Notes: generated by a model from the letters alone, not told the origin. A DNA stretch of 64,000 nucleotides from Gracilaria domingensis (GCA_022539475.1 VCMS01000007.1:541496-605495); one strand, 5' to 3'. Counted from the stretch's first letter, positions 30,590-40,874 are shown. Numbers and translations are program-made.

Positions 30590-30860
30590 TGTTCTGGCCA
30601 ACTGGAACGAGTACGGCAGAATTAAGACACCGAGAAGTGAAGCTTGATGCAACCGAAACCGATATATGTAATAGAATGGAATTAACGGACAGGTGGTAAA
30701 GGCTCGTGAGCAGGACTCTTGGCGTAGTGCGCCTGAGGAACCTCGGCATGAGTATGTGATTGGTCCGTGCCTGGGTCGGGCCTTGGCCCGCACCAGGCCC
30801 GGACCAAAGAGGAGTTGAGTGATCCTGGGTCCTGGGCCCCAGGGGGTTGTCGGAACTTTA
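30590..30860 (-). repeat. GC-rich dispersed repeat, copy 3 (diverged, reversed)
   Basis: Read on the minus strand it repeats the order of copies 1 and 2: CCCAGG-rich start, CCGGGCCTGGTGCGGGCC, CAGGCACGGACC, CTGTCCGTTAATTCCATT, CGGTTTCGGTTGCATCA and CTCGGTGTCTTAATTCTGCCG. Much of the middle has diverged, so it is an older insertion than the other two. Confidence 0.65.
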
Positions 30861-31219
30861 CTGCAAGTGGTCCTACAAAAAGTTAAAAAGTTCCCATTCT
30901 AACAGAAACATATTACAATATCATTAAATGATTTTGATCCGTATGTTTGCGAATTGATTTCGAGTTACCCGCCGAAGAATGTGTACAGCATACCAAGCAT
31001 ACCAAGTGGTTTTACCAACAGTACCGTCGCATCTACCGCCTTTGCCATCCGTAGCCAAAAGGCCAACTTTGCCAGGCAGGTGAAGTTATATCCCCGTTTG
31101 AAGATCCTTTCTCCCAGTCTAGTCGTCACACTCTTTATTTCTTCTTCTGGGACTTTAGGAACGCTTCTCTCTCTCAAATCTAAGGCACAGTCTTGTGCAG
31201 TTCTTTCCCGTCTCCCAAG

Positions 31220-32836
31220 ATGATGGCCCCACAGAACGTCGCGCGCTTCGGCGTTGATCCGCACGTCCTCAAGGAAAACGCATCGGAGCAGAAAGGTGAA
31301 AATGCACGCCTTTCTTCATTCGTTGGGGCTCTAGCAATCACAGATCTTGTCAAGACAACCCTTGGACCGAAGGGAATGGACAAGATTCTTCAGTCTGCTG
31401 GCGGTGATGTTCAGGTCACCAATGACGGCGCAACAATTTTGAAAAGCATCCAGATCGACAACGCCGCCGCTAAAGTTCTCATTGAAATATCAAAAGTGCA
31501 AGACGATGAAGTTGGCGATGGTACTACCTCAGTCTGCGTTCTTGCTGGGGAGCTGCTACGAGAAGCTGAGAAGTTGCTTGACGCCAGGATCCATCCGCAG
31601 ACTGTCATAGCTGGGTATCGAATCGCGGCTGAAGCGGCTGGTATTGCTCTCGAAAAGGCTGCAGTTGACAACGGATCCGACCCAGAGGCGTTCCGTAACG
31701 ACTTGCTCAACATTGCTAGAACAACGTTGTCGTCAAAAGTACTTTCTCAGGCGAGGGATCATTTTGCCGGCATCGCCGTGGATGCAGTCTTGCGTTTGCG
31801 CGGATCGACGAATTTGGACCACATTCAGATCATAAAGAAGTCAGGAGGAAGTCTATCAGATTCTTGGTTGGAAGAAGGTTTTATCCTGGAAAAGAAACTC
31901 GGAGTTGGTCAACCCACAAGAGTTGAGAACGCCAAGATCCTTGTGGCGAATACTGCCATGGATACGGACAAGGTCAAGATCTACGGATCACGCGTACGTG
32001 TAGATTCTCTGAAGCGTGTTGCAGAGATTGAAGAAGCAGAGAAACAGAAGATGTTTTCCAAATGTGACAAGATCTTGGGTCACAAGTGCAATGTTTTCGT
32101 CAATCGGCAACTAATTTATAACAGACCGGAACAGTATTTTACATCGAAAGGAGTTGTGGCCATTGAACACGCCGACTTTGATGGGATAGAGCGTCTTGCG
32201 TTGGTTACCGGCGCTGAAATTGTGTCTACGTTTGATGAACCGGGAAGTGTGAAGCTCGGGAGCGCGGATCTTGTGGAACAGGCGATGATCGGTGAAGATA
32301 CGGTCATTCGATTTGTCGGGTGCGCTGCGAACGAGGCCTGTACAATTGTGCTTAGAGGCGCGAATAATCAATTGCTCGATGAAGCAGAACGTAGCTTACA
32401 CGACGCACTGTGCGTCCTATCGCAAACTGTTGGCGAGACAAGGACGGTGCTTGGCGGAGGATGTTCAGAGACGTTGATGGCTCATGCCGTTGACGAAGTG
32501 GCGAGAAAGACTTCCGGGAAGAAAGCCATGGCAGTCGAAGCGTTTGCGAGAGCCTTGCGAGCCCTCCCTGGCATTATTGCGAGCAATGGGGGTTATGATG
32601 CAAACGAACTGGTCTCGCAGCTTCGAGCGGCTCATATGGAAGGAAACCACACAGCTGGCCTAGATATGACGAGGGGAGGTGTCGCGGACGTTCGTGAACT
32701 TGGTATAACTGAGAGTTTCAAACTCAAACGACAGATGCTCGCATCAGCTGTTGAGGGTGCCGAAATGATTATTCGCGTTGATGACATCCTTAAGGCCGCG
32801 CCTCGAGAAAGAAATGACCCCCACCCACATATGTAG
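31220..32836 (+). CDS. CCT2: T-complex protein 1 subunit beta (CCT2)
   Basis: Group II chaperonin subunit of the cytosolic CCT/TRiC ring that folds actin and tubulin with ATP. 538 residues from ATG 31220, full length for the family. It starts [23 protein letters not shown]-site motifs are [17 protein letters not shown] and, towards the C-terminus, GGGCSETLM, with beta-specific [20 protein letters not shown]. Single exon. A TTG-started extension upstream is not needed. Its stop lies 32 nt from the stop of PPME1 on the opposite strand, so the 3' UTRs must overlap. Confidence 0.97.
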   Translation: MMAPQNVARFGVDPHVLKENASEQKGENARLSSFVGALAITDLVKTTLGPKGMDKILQSAGGDVQVTNDGATILKSIQIDNAAAKVLIEISKVQDDEVGDGTTSVCVLAGELLREAEKLLDARIHPQTVIAGYRIAAEAAGIALEKAAVDNGSDPEAFRNDLLNIARTTLSSKVLSQARDHFAGIAVDAVLRLRGSTNLDHIQIIKKSGGSLSDSWLEEGFILEKKLGVGQPTRVENAKILVANTAMDTDKVKIYGSRVRVDSLKRVAEIEEAEKQKMFSKCDKILGHKCNVFVNRQLIYNRPEQYFTSKGVVAIEHADFDGIERLALVTGAEIVSTFDEPGSVKLGSADLVEQAMIGEDTVIRFVGCAANEACTIVLRGANNQLLDEAERSLHDALCVLSQTVGETRTVLGGGCSETLMAHAVDEVARKTSGKKAMAVEAFARALRALPGIIASNGGYDANELVSQLRAAHMEGNHTAGLDMTRGGVADVRELGITESFKLKRQMLASAVEGAEMIIRVDDILKAAPRERNDPHPHM

Positions 32837-32868
32837 CTTTAACGCATGGATCAGGGATGTAAAGATAT

Positions 32869-34020
32869 TTAGCAGCACGGTGGTATCGGTCGTCGCTGCT
32901 GAAATACTGGTGAGTCACAACCATCTTCTATTCGCTCCAAGAAGAGGTTTCTTTGCAAATACTCAAGCAAGACGCGAGCAGTTTGATCTGGTTGATCTTC
33001 ATGAACGGTATGACCGGCAGCTGGGATGAGGATATTTTGAAACTTGCCTTGCATCTGGGCGATCATGAGGTCCTTATCTAGTCTATCCACATTGGCCAGA
33101 ACCAACATTTTGGCGGCTTTGACAGACAGAAATAAAGATGACAATCCCTGGAACCATCCGTTCCAGTACTTTTCGCTCTCTTCTAGTCTGGTTCTCCACA
33201 CCCAGCGCTTTGTCTTTTCATCCAATCGAATCTGAGTAGGAACGGACATTCGAGCCGATTCAGGATTCCTGACGTGACCAGCCTGTGTGACGTAGCGCAC
33301 AGCTCTGGCGACCGACGGGAAGGACTGGGTTCGACTCTGCAACCAGGCGGACATGAATGGCAAAGCAGTCATGGCAGTTCCTTCGACGACGTCGATGACA
33401 ACAAGTCCGACTACATTAGGTACGATCTGTGAAGCAGACAAACGGACTGCAATCGCACCACCCATGGAGTGACCGCAGATGACTAATCTTGGCATGGACA
33501 TGTTTCTGCGTTCAAACACGGCGTGGAGTACGGCTGCGGCATCCGCCACTTGAGTGGATGCCGACAGGTCGCTTTCATCGTGAGCAAACGAATCGCCATG
33601 CGCACGAGCATCAAAGGCAACCACTGCACAGAATTTCTTCAACCTCTGCGTAACAAGGGCCCAGCTCAAAGCACTATGGCCGCCACCATGCAGAAAAACC
33701 AACGCCAAAGAGGAGTCGTGTTTCAAGCCCGCGCAGTAGACACGAAATGTAGCGTTTCTGCACGGCAGATGTACATCATCCTTCTGATCAAAGCAATCGC
33801 TCCACGTCTTGGCCGAATAATCTGCATCATGGTGCTCCGCTACGGACGGATGCACGACCGCCACGCGCGCCTGCACCAGAGCGGCGGCACGCGAGGCGGG
33901 CCGTGTGGATTGGGTCGGGGGTGGTGGTCTGTCGGGAAGCGACGGGGGATTGAGAGGGGCGTGGGACGTTGTGGAAGCACGCTTTGACGGTTTGGGCGGC
34001 TTGCATCGCAGGTTTTGCAT
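32869..34020 (-). CDS. PPME1: Protein phosphatase methylesterase 1 (PME-1-like)
   Basis: Serine hydrolase that removes the C-terminal methyl ester from the PP2A catalytic subunit. 383 residues. A Pro/Ser-rich N-terminus (about 1-85) precedes the hydrolase: ALVFLHGGGHSALSWALVTQ with the oxyanion glycines, CGHSMGGAIAVRLSA with the nucleophile Ser, VEGTAMTALPFM, and the PME-1 hallmark RLDKDLMIAQMQGKFQ. The catalytic His is in AAGHTVHEDQPDQ. YWNGWFQGLSSLFLS corresponds to the PP2A-contact region of the human enzyme. Single exon. It shares a divergent promoter containing an 18-bp palindrome with the TENA-like gene. Confidence 0.94.
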   Translation of the reverse strand: MQNLRCKPPKPSKRASTTSHAPLNPPSLPDRPPPPTQSTRPASRAAALVQARVAVVHPSVAEHHDADYSAKTWSDCFDQKDDVHLPCRNATFRVYCAGLKHDSSLALVFLHGGGHSALSWALVTQRLKKFCAVVAFDARAHGDSFAHDESDLSASTQVADAAAVLHAVFERRNMSMPRLVICGHSMGGAIAVRLSASQIVPNVVGLVVIDVVEGTAMTALPFMSAWLQSRTQSFPSVARAVRYVTQAGHVRNPESARMSVPTQIRLDEKTKRWVWRTRLEESEKYWNGWFQGLSSLFLSVKAAKMLVLANVDRLDKDLMIAQMQGKFQNILIPAAGHTVHEDQPDQTARVLLEYLQRNLFLERIEDGCDSPVFQQRRPIPPCC

Positions 34021-34351
34021 CCTTCAAGGTGCCTCGACGGGGAGGGTCGTTCGGGGCGAGGGACCGAAGGGCGCGTCGAGCCGCCGGGGAAGTGTCGCGG
34101 TCGAACAGTAGGCGCAGAAAGCGCTGATGCATGGGTGGCACCGCCGCTACACGTACGTGTAGCCTACTGCGTGACGGCGATTCACTGTAAGAGGGGCTGT
34201 GACGGGTGACGTGGGCGCCTCTCGAAAGGTGCGCCACCGACACACGTGTGGCGTTGTGGGCAAGGCGCGCTTCTTTGTCATCGCTTGATGGCATTGGCGC
34301 GGTTAGTTGCAGGACCGGAACTTGTTCAGCTTGCGATGCCGTTCGGCAAAC
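34021..34351. other. Divergent promoter region, PPME1 / TENA-like
   Basis: 331 nt between two start codons on opposite strands, GC-rich, with the palindrome at 34146-34163. Presumed bidirectional promoter. Confidence 0.5.
34146..34163. promoter_or_regulatory. 18-bp perfect palindrome in bidirectional promoter
   Basis: GCTACACGTACGTGTAGC, self-complementary over its full length with an ACGTACGT core, midway between two divergent start codons (about 126 and 189 nt away). A homodimeric bZIP or bHLH-like regulator site is possible. Confidence 0.55.
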
Positions 34352-35113
34352 ATGAACTTTGCCCGAAGTGGCCTTCATTCTAAAGTCAACGTGAAGCTCA
34401 AGCAAGCGCTGAGCTGCCCGCGAACGGTTTCGGTGACGTTTTGCGTCGCGGAGAGACAAAAGCTGAGCAAGGCGGCGCCGCTGACGCACTCTCTGTTCTG
34501 GGCGCTATGGCGCGAAAACGAACAATATGCGCAAAAGGCGCTCAACGCAAAGTTCATCCGCGACATTGTGCAAGGCACATTGAACCCGGTGAGCTACACC
34601 CGGTACAACGTCAGCGACGCGTACTTTTGCTACAACGGGGAAGAAGACTACAGAGCAGCCATGCACAAGACCGATGACATGGTTCTCAAGGCTTATCTGG
34701 AGGCCAAGTACAAGTCGTACAGAAGATACAACGAAATGTTCCCTAGAACAATGTGTCTGAAAGATGCAAGTGGTATCGAACCCAATGCCATCTGTCGAGA
34801 ATATTCCGATTTTGAAAGAAGCGTGGCACGAGATGAAGAAGCTGTGTACACAATCTTTGCCATGCTGCCGTGTGAATATCTGTGGCCATGGCTCGGCACC
34901 CGAATCGCATTCCCAGACATTCACAACGTGTACAGGCAATGGATCCTGATGAATCTCAAAGTAGAGCAAGGAAACGCGTTTGCGGTTGGAAACTTTCTCT
35001 CCGCCTACGAGGGCGTGCACGGGAGAGTCATCGATCACGACAAGGCGCGAAAGATCTATCGCCAAGCGATGATTTACGAATGGCAGAATTTCGAGATGGC
35101 GTGTTCATATTGA
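34352..35113 (+). CDS. TENA/THI-4 (heme-oxygenase-fold) family protein
   Basis: 253 residues from ATG 34352. The TenA pattern is visible: FWALWRENEQYAQKALNAKF, then IRDIVQGTLNPVSYTRYNVSDAYFC, corresponding to the GTL....F..Y...D..Y motif. Near the end comes YEWQNFEMACSY, the position of the usual terminal helix. TenA enzymes deaminate or hydrolyse thiamin breakdown products, and eukaryotic homologues take part in thiamin salvage. Whether the catalytic Cys/Glu pair is intact cannot be decided without an alignment, so the enzymatic role is uncertain. No targeting signal is clear. Single exon. Confidence 0.72.
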   Translation: MNFARSGLHSKVNVKLKQALSCPRTVSVTFCVAERQKLSKAAPLTHSLFWALWRENEQYAQKALNAKFIRDIVQGTLNPVSYTRYNVSDAYFCYNGEEDYRAAMHKTDDMVLKAYLEAKYKSYRRYNEMFPRTMCLKDASGIEPNAICREYSDFERSVARDEEAVYTIFAMLPCEYLWPWLGTRIAFPDIHNVYRQWILMNLKVEQGNAFAVGNFLSAYEGVHGRVIDHDKARKIYRQAMIYEWQNFEMACSY

Positions 35114-35645
35114 CCGCCGTTCGCCAAGTTAAAAAGCATGTACGCTTACGTTGGCGCCCGCTTACGAGAGCACAAAGCGCCAGCCGCGCACACGGGGCAC
35201 GCAAAACGGGCGGCGAAGGAGCGCATTGTCAACAAAAGCAGTTGCGTAGGGTTTGAAGTGCGCTGTAACAGCAGGGCGGCGACGGCCGCAGCCACAAAGC
35301 CGCGACGCCAAATCGGGGACCGATGCACCCGAAAGGCGGCGGCCCGCGCAGCGTGCACGCGACGCGGGGCGCGGAAGCAAGTGTAGGTGTGCATCACACA
35401 CAGCACGCAGCGCAGCACAACAGCGCGCTGCGCGTTCGCGACCACACACGGCGCCAATCAAATTGCACCCGCTCCATAGTGCCGCGTCAACCGACGCCCG
35501 CTGCTGCGCACACGCCCAGCGCATCCACGTTAGCAATCTCGCACCTGCTCAAAAAGCACCTCCCGCATTCTTCCACGCGCACTCTCACCTTCCTCCTCCG
35601 TCCCAGCGCCCCCACCCCCCCCTCCCCCTCACTCCCAAACCCACC
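35114..35645. other. CpG-rich promoter of the UBX gene
   Basis: Strongly GC- and CG-rich. Open frames run through it on both strands, including an upstream extension of the UBX frame from 35253; these have arginine/alanine-rich translations and no conservation signal. Probably promoter and 5' UTR. Confidence 0.5.
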
Positions 35646-37172
35646 ATGCAGTCCGACCGTTCTGACCCCAGCCCCTCCAACACCCCGCCGCCTTCCCCGC
35701 AGCCCGCTTCCCCGCCATCCCCGCCTCCCGTTATTCCTCTTCTGCCCGCTCCCGCTCCGGCTACATCCGCCCCCGTGCCACCGCCCCTCCCTGCTCCTCC
35801 CACCCCCGTAGCTCCTGTTCAACAGCCCTCGGAGCCCGTCCTCCACAGCTTCATCGGCACCTTGGACGCCCTGCAACGCGCCGCACAACGCCAGAACAAA
35901 TGGGTACTCATCATCATCCTTCCGTCACTCACACCGTCTTCTGCTCCGTCCTCATTCCCAGCCACCCGCACCGCCTGGGGTCCCAACGCCTCTCATCGCC
36001 CTTCCGTTCTCCACACAACTACCGACATTAACGACAAGTTCATTCTGTGGCGTCGCACCACCGGTTCTTCTGATGCGGAACGCTACACCGCCTTCTTCCC
36101 AGTTGATGGACTTCCCCACGTCGCGCTTCTTGATCCCAGGTCGGGCGAACGACTTTGCGTGTGGGGAAACGTTGACGGAGCCAACATGGACCAAAATCGA
36201 ATTTCGGAGCACTTGTGGTCCACTGTGCAGGAGAGCCTTCACAAATTTTTGGAACAGCATAGTTTGGAAGACGGCGCTTTGGGACCCTTACACACTCAGG
36301 ACAAACCGTGGGCTGTTCGCACCAGGCGTATGAGCCACGCTGTGGAAAGCTTTCCCAGCACCTCCGTTATGGACGATGAGGAAGCCGCTATAGCTGCCGC
36401 AATAAAGGCTTCCTTGGAAGATGTAGCTGCCGGAAATAGTGTCTTCGACAACGATCATGTCTCGGACATGGATAGGTCAGACGACACGGATAGCACAGAT
36501 GCTACTCCAACTCTTGACGACTATGGGCCCTCTTCCAGTTCAAATGATGGTGAAGGAGACCAAAGCAGTGACGTTGACATAGAGCTCACATCACATCCGC
36601 AGCCAGTTCTTCCACAGCCAAGCAGGCCTATCCTTATTCCGGAACGCCGCAGGGATGCCGCTGTTCCGTCATCTGTGGAGTCTCTCTCATCATCGTATAT
36701 GGATAGAATGCAGTCAAGCTTTCGCTCATCCGCAAATCCACAGCTTGTTCAGTTTCGTCGCTTACGGGAGGAGCAGGATGCAGAGCTTGCCCGGTCTCTT
36801 CAGGAAGACCGCGCGCGGGAAAGAAAGGAGCTTGCAGAGGCTGAGCACAAAGCAGCTGTTAAAGAGCATATGCTGAATGCAGCGGCACGTTTGCCGGACG
36901 AGCCGACGGAAAACAGCAATTGCCTCACGATCGCAATCCGAATTGGTGGTGGGAAGAGAATCACTCGTAGATTTAACCGCAGTGACTTGTTACAGAGCGT
37001 CGCGGATTTTGTTATAGCTAGTAGTGGAATAATCTCGCTGGCGAAGGCTGAGCCCTGTCTGGCATTGAAGACTGCAGGGCCGCCTCTGAAACGAGTGTCC
37101 TGGCAGACAAGGCTCAGTGATTTAGGCCTAAGCAATCGGACAATGTTCACATTGAACGAAGCAGTGCTTTGA
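35646..37172 (+). CDS. UBXN7/PUX-like UAS-UIM-UBX protein
   Basis: Likely CDC48/p97 adaptor that links ubiquitin-bound substrates to the ATPase. 508 residues from ATG 35646, which has a good context (CCCACCATGC). Residues 1-60 are a Pro/Ser/Ala linker. A UAS thioredoxin-like domain follows from about SFIGTLDALQRAAQRQNKWV to about residue 220. A UIM-like helix EEAAIAAAIKASLEDV comes next, then an acidic linker (residues 280-330). A coiled coil (REEQDAELARSLQEDRARER) leads into a C-terminal UBX domain (NCLTIAIRIGGGKRITRRF to TMFTLNEAVL). The canonical FPR loop is not apparent, so p97 contact may differ. No UBA domain is found, unlike animal UBXN7. Confidence 0.85.
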   Translation: MQSDRSDPSPSNTPPPSPQPASPPSPPPVIPLLPAPAPATSAPVPPPLPAPPTPVAPVQQPSEPVLHSFIGTLDALQRAAQRQNKWVLIIILPSLTPSSAPSSFPATRTAWGPNASHRPSVLHTTTDINDKFILWRRTTGSSDAERYTAFFPVDGLPHVALLDPRSGERLCVWGNVDGANMDQNRISEHLWSTVQESLHKFLEQHSLEDGALGPLHTQDKPWAVRTRRMSHAVESFPSTSVMDDEEAAIAAAIKASLEDVAAGNSVFDNDHVSDMDRSDDTDSTDATPTLDDYGPSSSSNDGEGDQSSDVDIELTSHPQPVLPQPSRPILIPERRRDAAVPSSVESLSSSYMDRMQSSFRSSANPQLVQFRRLREEQDAELARSLQEDRARERKELAEAEHKAAVKEHMLNAAARLPDEPTENSNCLTIAIRIGGGKRITRRFNRSDLLQSVADFVIASSGIISLAKAEPCLALKTAGPPLKRVSWQTRLSDLGLSNRTMFTLNEAVL

Positions 37173-37274
37173 AGAATGTAGACAAGCTTGTATAGAGAGG
37201 ATAGTGTCCGCTCATGTGTAAAGTATACATTAGGAGAGCAATCCGAATAGGGCTCTGTTCTTGACGTCCGGATG

Positions 37275-37874
37275 CTAGGTACTGGAAGCGGATTGTCTTC
37301 GTCGCTGTTTGAAGAAGACACGCAGCAAGGCAGCAGATTGATCTTCAAGAACGCCTCCTAGAACCTGATCAAAGGAGTGAAACGGGTGCTTTTCGCGAGG
37401 GATATCAATCCATGTCCCACATGCACCGAGACGCAGGTCTTTCGCCCCATACACGACGCGACGCACGCGCGCTAATAGAAGTGCGCTGAGGCACATGGCG
37501 CATGGTTCGAGGGTGCTGTACAAAACAGTATCGTTGAGCCGCCACGCGGCCTTTTGTGCCATGGCGCGCTGAATGCATACCATCTCAGCGTGCTTTGTGC
37601 AATCGTTCGTGCTCTCTACGATATTATGTGCTGCGGAAACAATGGTACCGGTAGAGTCGATAAGCACCGCTCCGACGGGCACCTCGTTCATGGCGAAGGC
37701 CTTCCGGGCCTGATCAAGCGCCACTTGCATGTAAAACTCATCGCAAAGTTTGAAAGCTGAAGCACGAATCGTCGAAGGAGCAATGCCTCGCCGGGAGTGA
37801 ATGGTGCGGCGCAATGCGCGAGGACGAAGCACAGGAGCGGGGGAGAGAAAGCAAAACCTCATGGCGGAACCCAT
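37275..37874 (-). CDS. tadA: tRNA-specific adenosine deaminase TadA, plastid type
   Basis: Zinc deaminase that makes inosine at the wobble position of tRNA-Arg(ACG). 199 residues. The catalytic site is KHAEMVC (zinc His and proton-shuttle Glu) and LEPCAMCLSALLL (PCxxC zinc cysteines). NEVPVGAVLID and ARVRRVVYGAKDLRLGACGT are typical of bacterial-type TadA rather than the eukaryotic ADAT2/3 pair. An N-terminal extension rich in Arg, Pro and Ser (about 40 residues) suggests import into plastid, or possibly mitochondrion. Tail-to-tail with the UBX gene (102 nt) and head-to-head with the Zn-RRM gene. Confidence 0.92.
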   Translation of the reverse strand: MGSAMRFCFLSPAPVLRPRALRRTIHSRRGIAPSTIRASAFKLCDEFYMQVALDQARKAFAMNEVPVGAVLIDSTGTIVSAAHNIVESTNDCTKHAEMVCIQRAMAQKAAWRLNDTVLYSTLEPCAMCLSALLLARVRRVVYGAKDLRLGACGTWIDIPREKHPFHSFDQVLGGVLEDQSAALLRVFFKQRRRQSASST

Positions 37875-38115
37875 GGCTGCGGGAGGCTATCTGTGGGAGC
37901 TCCCCGAGAATTGGGCGCACAAATCACGACCACTCGCAGCCCGACGGCGGCGGTTTGTTCTCGGCCCAAGCGGCGCGGATTTTTCAGATGAAAAATGGAC
38001 GCTCACATACCGCGCTTGAGCACATTTTTCTGAGATCACAGCCTCCCTCACGAACCCACGCTATCTACATTTGTCGTCGCCACCACCGTTGGACTGTGGT
38101 ACTGACGCTGATAAC

Positions 38116-38934
38116 ATGATGGCTTTTCTCGGCGGTCCTCCGTCTATACCTCTTAATACGCCGGGACGTCAGGTGCGTTCGGTGTGCAAGTATCGCCCAC
38201 CGATTTCGCGGCCGGCACGTGTGGTGTTCTCCGCATTAATTGATAAGAAGAAGACGCTCGGTGAGCTAAATAATGACAGTCTAACGGATGCCACTAGTCG
38301 AAAAGCAGATGGAGAACAGAATCTTAAACCACGTTCGTTCAACCAGGGTGCTCGCGATGCCCGACCGCCAAGGGTGTCTTCAACAAACCGCTCTCGCAAT
38401 TTCAACGCACGCCCTCGATTCGAGGCAGACCCTGAGGCTACGTACTATACGAAATGCGCAAAGTGTTTCGCCGCATATGAAATGGACCCATCTGTTTTGG
38501 GTAGTGGGAGAAGAGTTGCTTGCAGTGTTTGTGGTAATGAATGGTTTCAAAAGCCGGAACGCCTGTATACACTTCGCGAAACGGAAGAGTTTACTGATTA
38601 TCCCATGGATAGAAAGGACGAAATTATGGAACGGAATCAGCGTAGTCGTTACTCAGGAAAACGCCGAGAACGCCAGCCCCCGGCAAAGTCTCTTTCAGTG
38701 TTCATCGGTAATCTACCATTCTCAGTGTCAGAGGACGAACTAAAGGAGATCATTTCGAACGTTGTAGTCCCGAAACGTGTTGCAGTCGTTGTGGATGCCG
38801 ATGGGAGATCTAAAGGGTATGCATTTGCGGATGTCCACAAAGCCGAAGACGTGGATCAGCTCGTCAATGCTCTTGACAACACGCCTTTGAAGGGCAGAAG
38901 CATTGCAGTGAGACCGGGAAGGAGAAACTCTTAA
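38116..38934 (+). CDS. Zinc-ribbon plus RRM RNA-binding protein, probably plastid
   Basis: 272 residues from ATG 38116. A basic, Ser/Arg-rich N-terminal part (to about 110) may include a transit peptide. A four-Cys ribbon follows: YYTKCAKCFAAYEMD, then RRVACSVCGNEWFQ, of the MJ0042/zinc-ribbon-5 type with a CxxC pair on each side and a trailing Trp. The C-terminal third is one RRM: RNP2 SVFIGNLPFSVSEDELKEI and RNP1 RSKGYAFADVHKAEDV, ending AVRPGRRN. A role in plastid RNA processing or translation is inference from the domains and from the divergent plastid-type TadA next door (242-nt shared upstream region). Single exon. Confidence 0.82.
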   Translation: MMAFLGGPPSIPLNTPGRQVRSVCKYRPPISRPARVVFSALIDKKKTLGELNNDSLTDATSRKADGEQNLKPRSFNQGARDARPPRVSSTNRSRNFNARPRFEADPEATYYTKCAKCFAAYEMDPSVLGSGRRVACSVCGNEWFQKPERLYTLRETEEFTDYPMDRKDEIMERNQRSRYSGKRRERQPPAKSLSVFIGNLPFSVSEDELKEIISNVVVPKRVAVVVDADGRSKGYAFADVHKAEDVDQLVNALDNTPLKGRSIAVRPGRRNS

Positions 38935-39528
38935 GGGAAACCAGTCATTCTGCACGCGAAATTCTTACTTTTGTAATCCACAGTCCTCGTTTTATTTGCT
39001 GGTCGATATGATGGTGCAGCTGAGGGATACTCGTGATGTAAAAAGGCCTCGGAGTCGTGATACTGTGTCGATGAATTGTCCGCAAGACGATGCAATTGTG
39101 TGTTGCTTTGGGCTGCAAGCATTAGAATGTGAGTCAATTATGACAATGCTAACTAGTAGCCATTGGATGGGTGTTTGGGCACTCAGTTGGCCCTTACTCT
39201 AATCTCTACTACGTCTTTGAAACTACATACTGGTGGCAAAACCGTTAAAACCGTTTGGGTCTGTTGTCCATATATCTACGACGACATACTTGTTTGTGTT
39301 TAAACTTTCTTTACACATGTGAAGCAGTAAACTTGCTACAAATGCGAAAAGCAGGAACGAATTTATACACATCTACAAGCAGCACAGGTTCAACGCATTC
39401 CCAATAGGCAATTAGTGATTCAGAAATTTGTTGCAAGTAAAGAAGATAAGGCGGCAGGATTGAATGCCTCAGGTGCGAGCGTACAAAGGCAGATGCCGCA
39501 GTAATGTACATAATTATGAGGTTGCGTT
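38935..39528. other. Convergent intergenic
   Basis: AT-rich, with only short frames. Probable 3' UTRs of the Zn-RRM and F-box genes. Confidence 0.35.
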
Positions 39529-40857
39529 TCAATGTTGTGGTAGAGTGTGCGCAACTCGAGTCTTGTTGAGACTAATGGGGTCCCGACGAAATGCTCGATC
39601 TTTGACGCCCCGACACGCATCGGTATTCAATGTGCTGAGGTTTGGTGCGCGCTGAAGGATGGCTTTTACGGTCTCATCTGTGACCGCAGTTTCGGACAAG
39701 TACAAAGAGTGCAGCTTTGGAAACCTATATGGTAGCTGTTGCTGATCGGATTGAAGAGAGCAAGTAAGCCTTCTATTCCGTGACAAGTCGCAATATTGCA
39801 AAGTGTTATAAAGGTGAGCAACTATATGGTGCCATGTTGTATCGTGTAGGTCATGATCAGCAAAGCAGAAGCTCTCGAGCCGGGGCAACGGAATGTGGAG
39901 ATAGGATGAGCTAATGTGACAGTCGAGAGTACTCGCTTCAAGGGTGGTGAGCTGTGGACACTGTAAGAGAATTTGTTGTAGCCAAGACACAGGGAAGATA
40001 GATATGCCAGAAACATGAAGAGTACGAAGACTGGGGAATGGAGTGGACGGATTTTGACGGTCTCGAGGAGGCATACCAGTGATTTGTAACTGAGGATTGT
40101 TTTGGACGATAAACTGTTGCAAGGAAGGAAAGTTGAAGGCGAACGGCGCAAGAGGAAGCGACGATATGCGGGTATTCGATATGTGAATTCGTTTTAGATT
40201 TTTGCTAAGTGATGCCAAGTTGGTTGAGAGAGAACGACCTCTGATTTGAGGACAGTGCTGAAGAGATATATCTTCCAGAAGCGGACATGCGTTAGCGATA
40301 CTTGCCAAGTGTGAAGATTGAAGATTGACGCAATGAATGATGTGTAACTGTCTGAGGTTGGGACATTTGTGACATAGTCCAAGGTAGCCATCGGCTTTGA
40401 CTCGATTGCGTGGACTGACTGCAAAGCGATGCAAAGAGGTGGAACAACGAGTGGCAAGGAAGTGCAGATCCGAATTATCAAGCAAAACGCGATTCTCGGG
40501 ACTAAGCGTGACGAAACGGTCAAGTAGCAGAGTGTGTAAGTGATTTCCAGCTCGCCGAACGACCAGGCGGAACAACTGGCGCACGTTAGGTGAACGACGC
40601 GTGGTGGAAATGCGACGCTTCTTGACAGACGTTGCGTAGGTGTTGAGAGCGCTGGGAATGACGACTCGTCGCCACAAGGAAGGCGTTGCGGCCGTTTCTG
40701 CCCAGGTTGTGCAGACAAGAGAGGCTGTACAGAGATGGGGGACAGGGGAGAGATACTTGAAGACTTGGAGCAAAATGTCGTGCTGCAGTAGCGGATGAGC
40801 GCGCGACATGCGCGTGACGGACGCCCGACGCGCCGCTGCGCCCACGTCGCTGGCCAT
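39529..40857 (-). CDS. F-box / leucine-rich-repeat protein
   Basis: 442 residues from ATG 40857; a TTG-led reading would extend into the palindrome at 40875. An F-box lies near residues 22-65: HDILLQVFKYLSPVPHLCTA, SLVCTTWAETAATPSLWRRV. Multiple irregular LRRs of the cysteine-containing FBXL type follow, for example CPNLRQLHIIHCVNL, CPLLEDISLQHCPQIRG, FPKLHSLYLSETAVTDE and APNLSTLNTDACRGVKD. It probably recruits a substrate to an SCF ubiquitin ligase; the target is unknown. Start choice between this ATG and the one 16 codons in (MSRAHPLL) is open. Single exon. Confidence 0.88.
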   Translation of the reverse strand: MASDVGAAARRASVTRMSRAHPLLQHDILLQVFKYLSPVPHLCTASLVCTTWAETAATPSLWRRVVIPSALNTYATSVKKRRISTTRRSPNVRQLFRLVVRRAGNHLHTLLLDRFVTLSPENRVLLDNSDLHFLATRCSTSLHRFAVSPRNRVKADGYLGLCHKCPNLRQLHIIHCVNLQSSHLASIANACPLLEDISLQHCPQIRGRSLSTNLASLSKNLKRIHISNTRISSLPLAPFAFNFPSLQQFIVQNNPQLQITGMPPRDRQNPSTPFPSLRTLHVSGISIFPVSWLQQILLQCPQLTTLEASTLDCHISSSYLHIPLPRLESFCFADHDLHDTTWHHIVAHLYNTLQYCDLSRNRRLTCSLQSDQQQLPYRFPKLHSLYLSETAVTDETVKAILQRAPNLSTLNTDACRGVKDRAFRRDPISLNKTRVAHTLPQH

Positions 40858-40874
40858 GGCGGCTGCGGCGTTCA

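Larger units (their letters stand above)
28205..31219. other. Gene-poor AT-rich region
   Basis: Three kilobases with no supported gene. A minus-strand frame at 28409-28699 starts MILTIPRTERLDLGIRLFNL and contains a GTAAGG after residue 43, so it might be a first exon, but I cannot find a partner. There are hairpins at 29226-29288 and GC-rich repeat copy 3 at about 30590-30860. The CCT2 promoter lies in the last 150 bases. Confidence 0.45.

Noticed and set aside
35253-35645. 131-codon upstream extension of the UBX gene
   Set aside because: GC-rich promoter-like DNA, open in several frames; the ATG at 35646 has a good context and starts a plausible protein.
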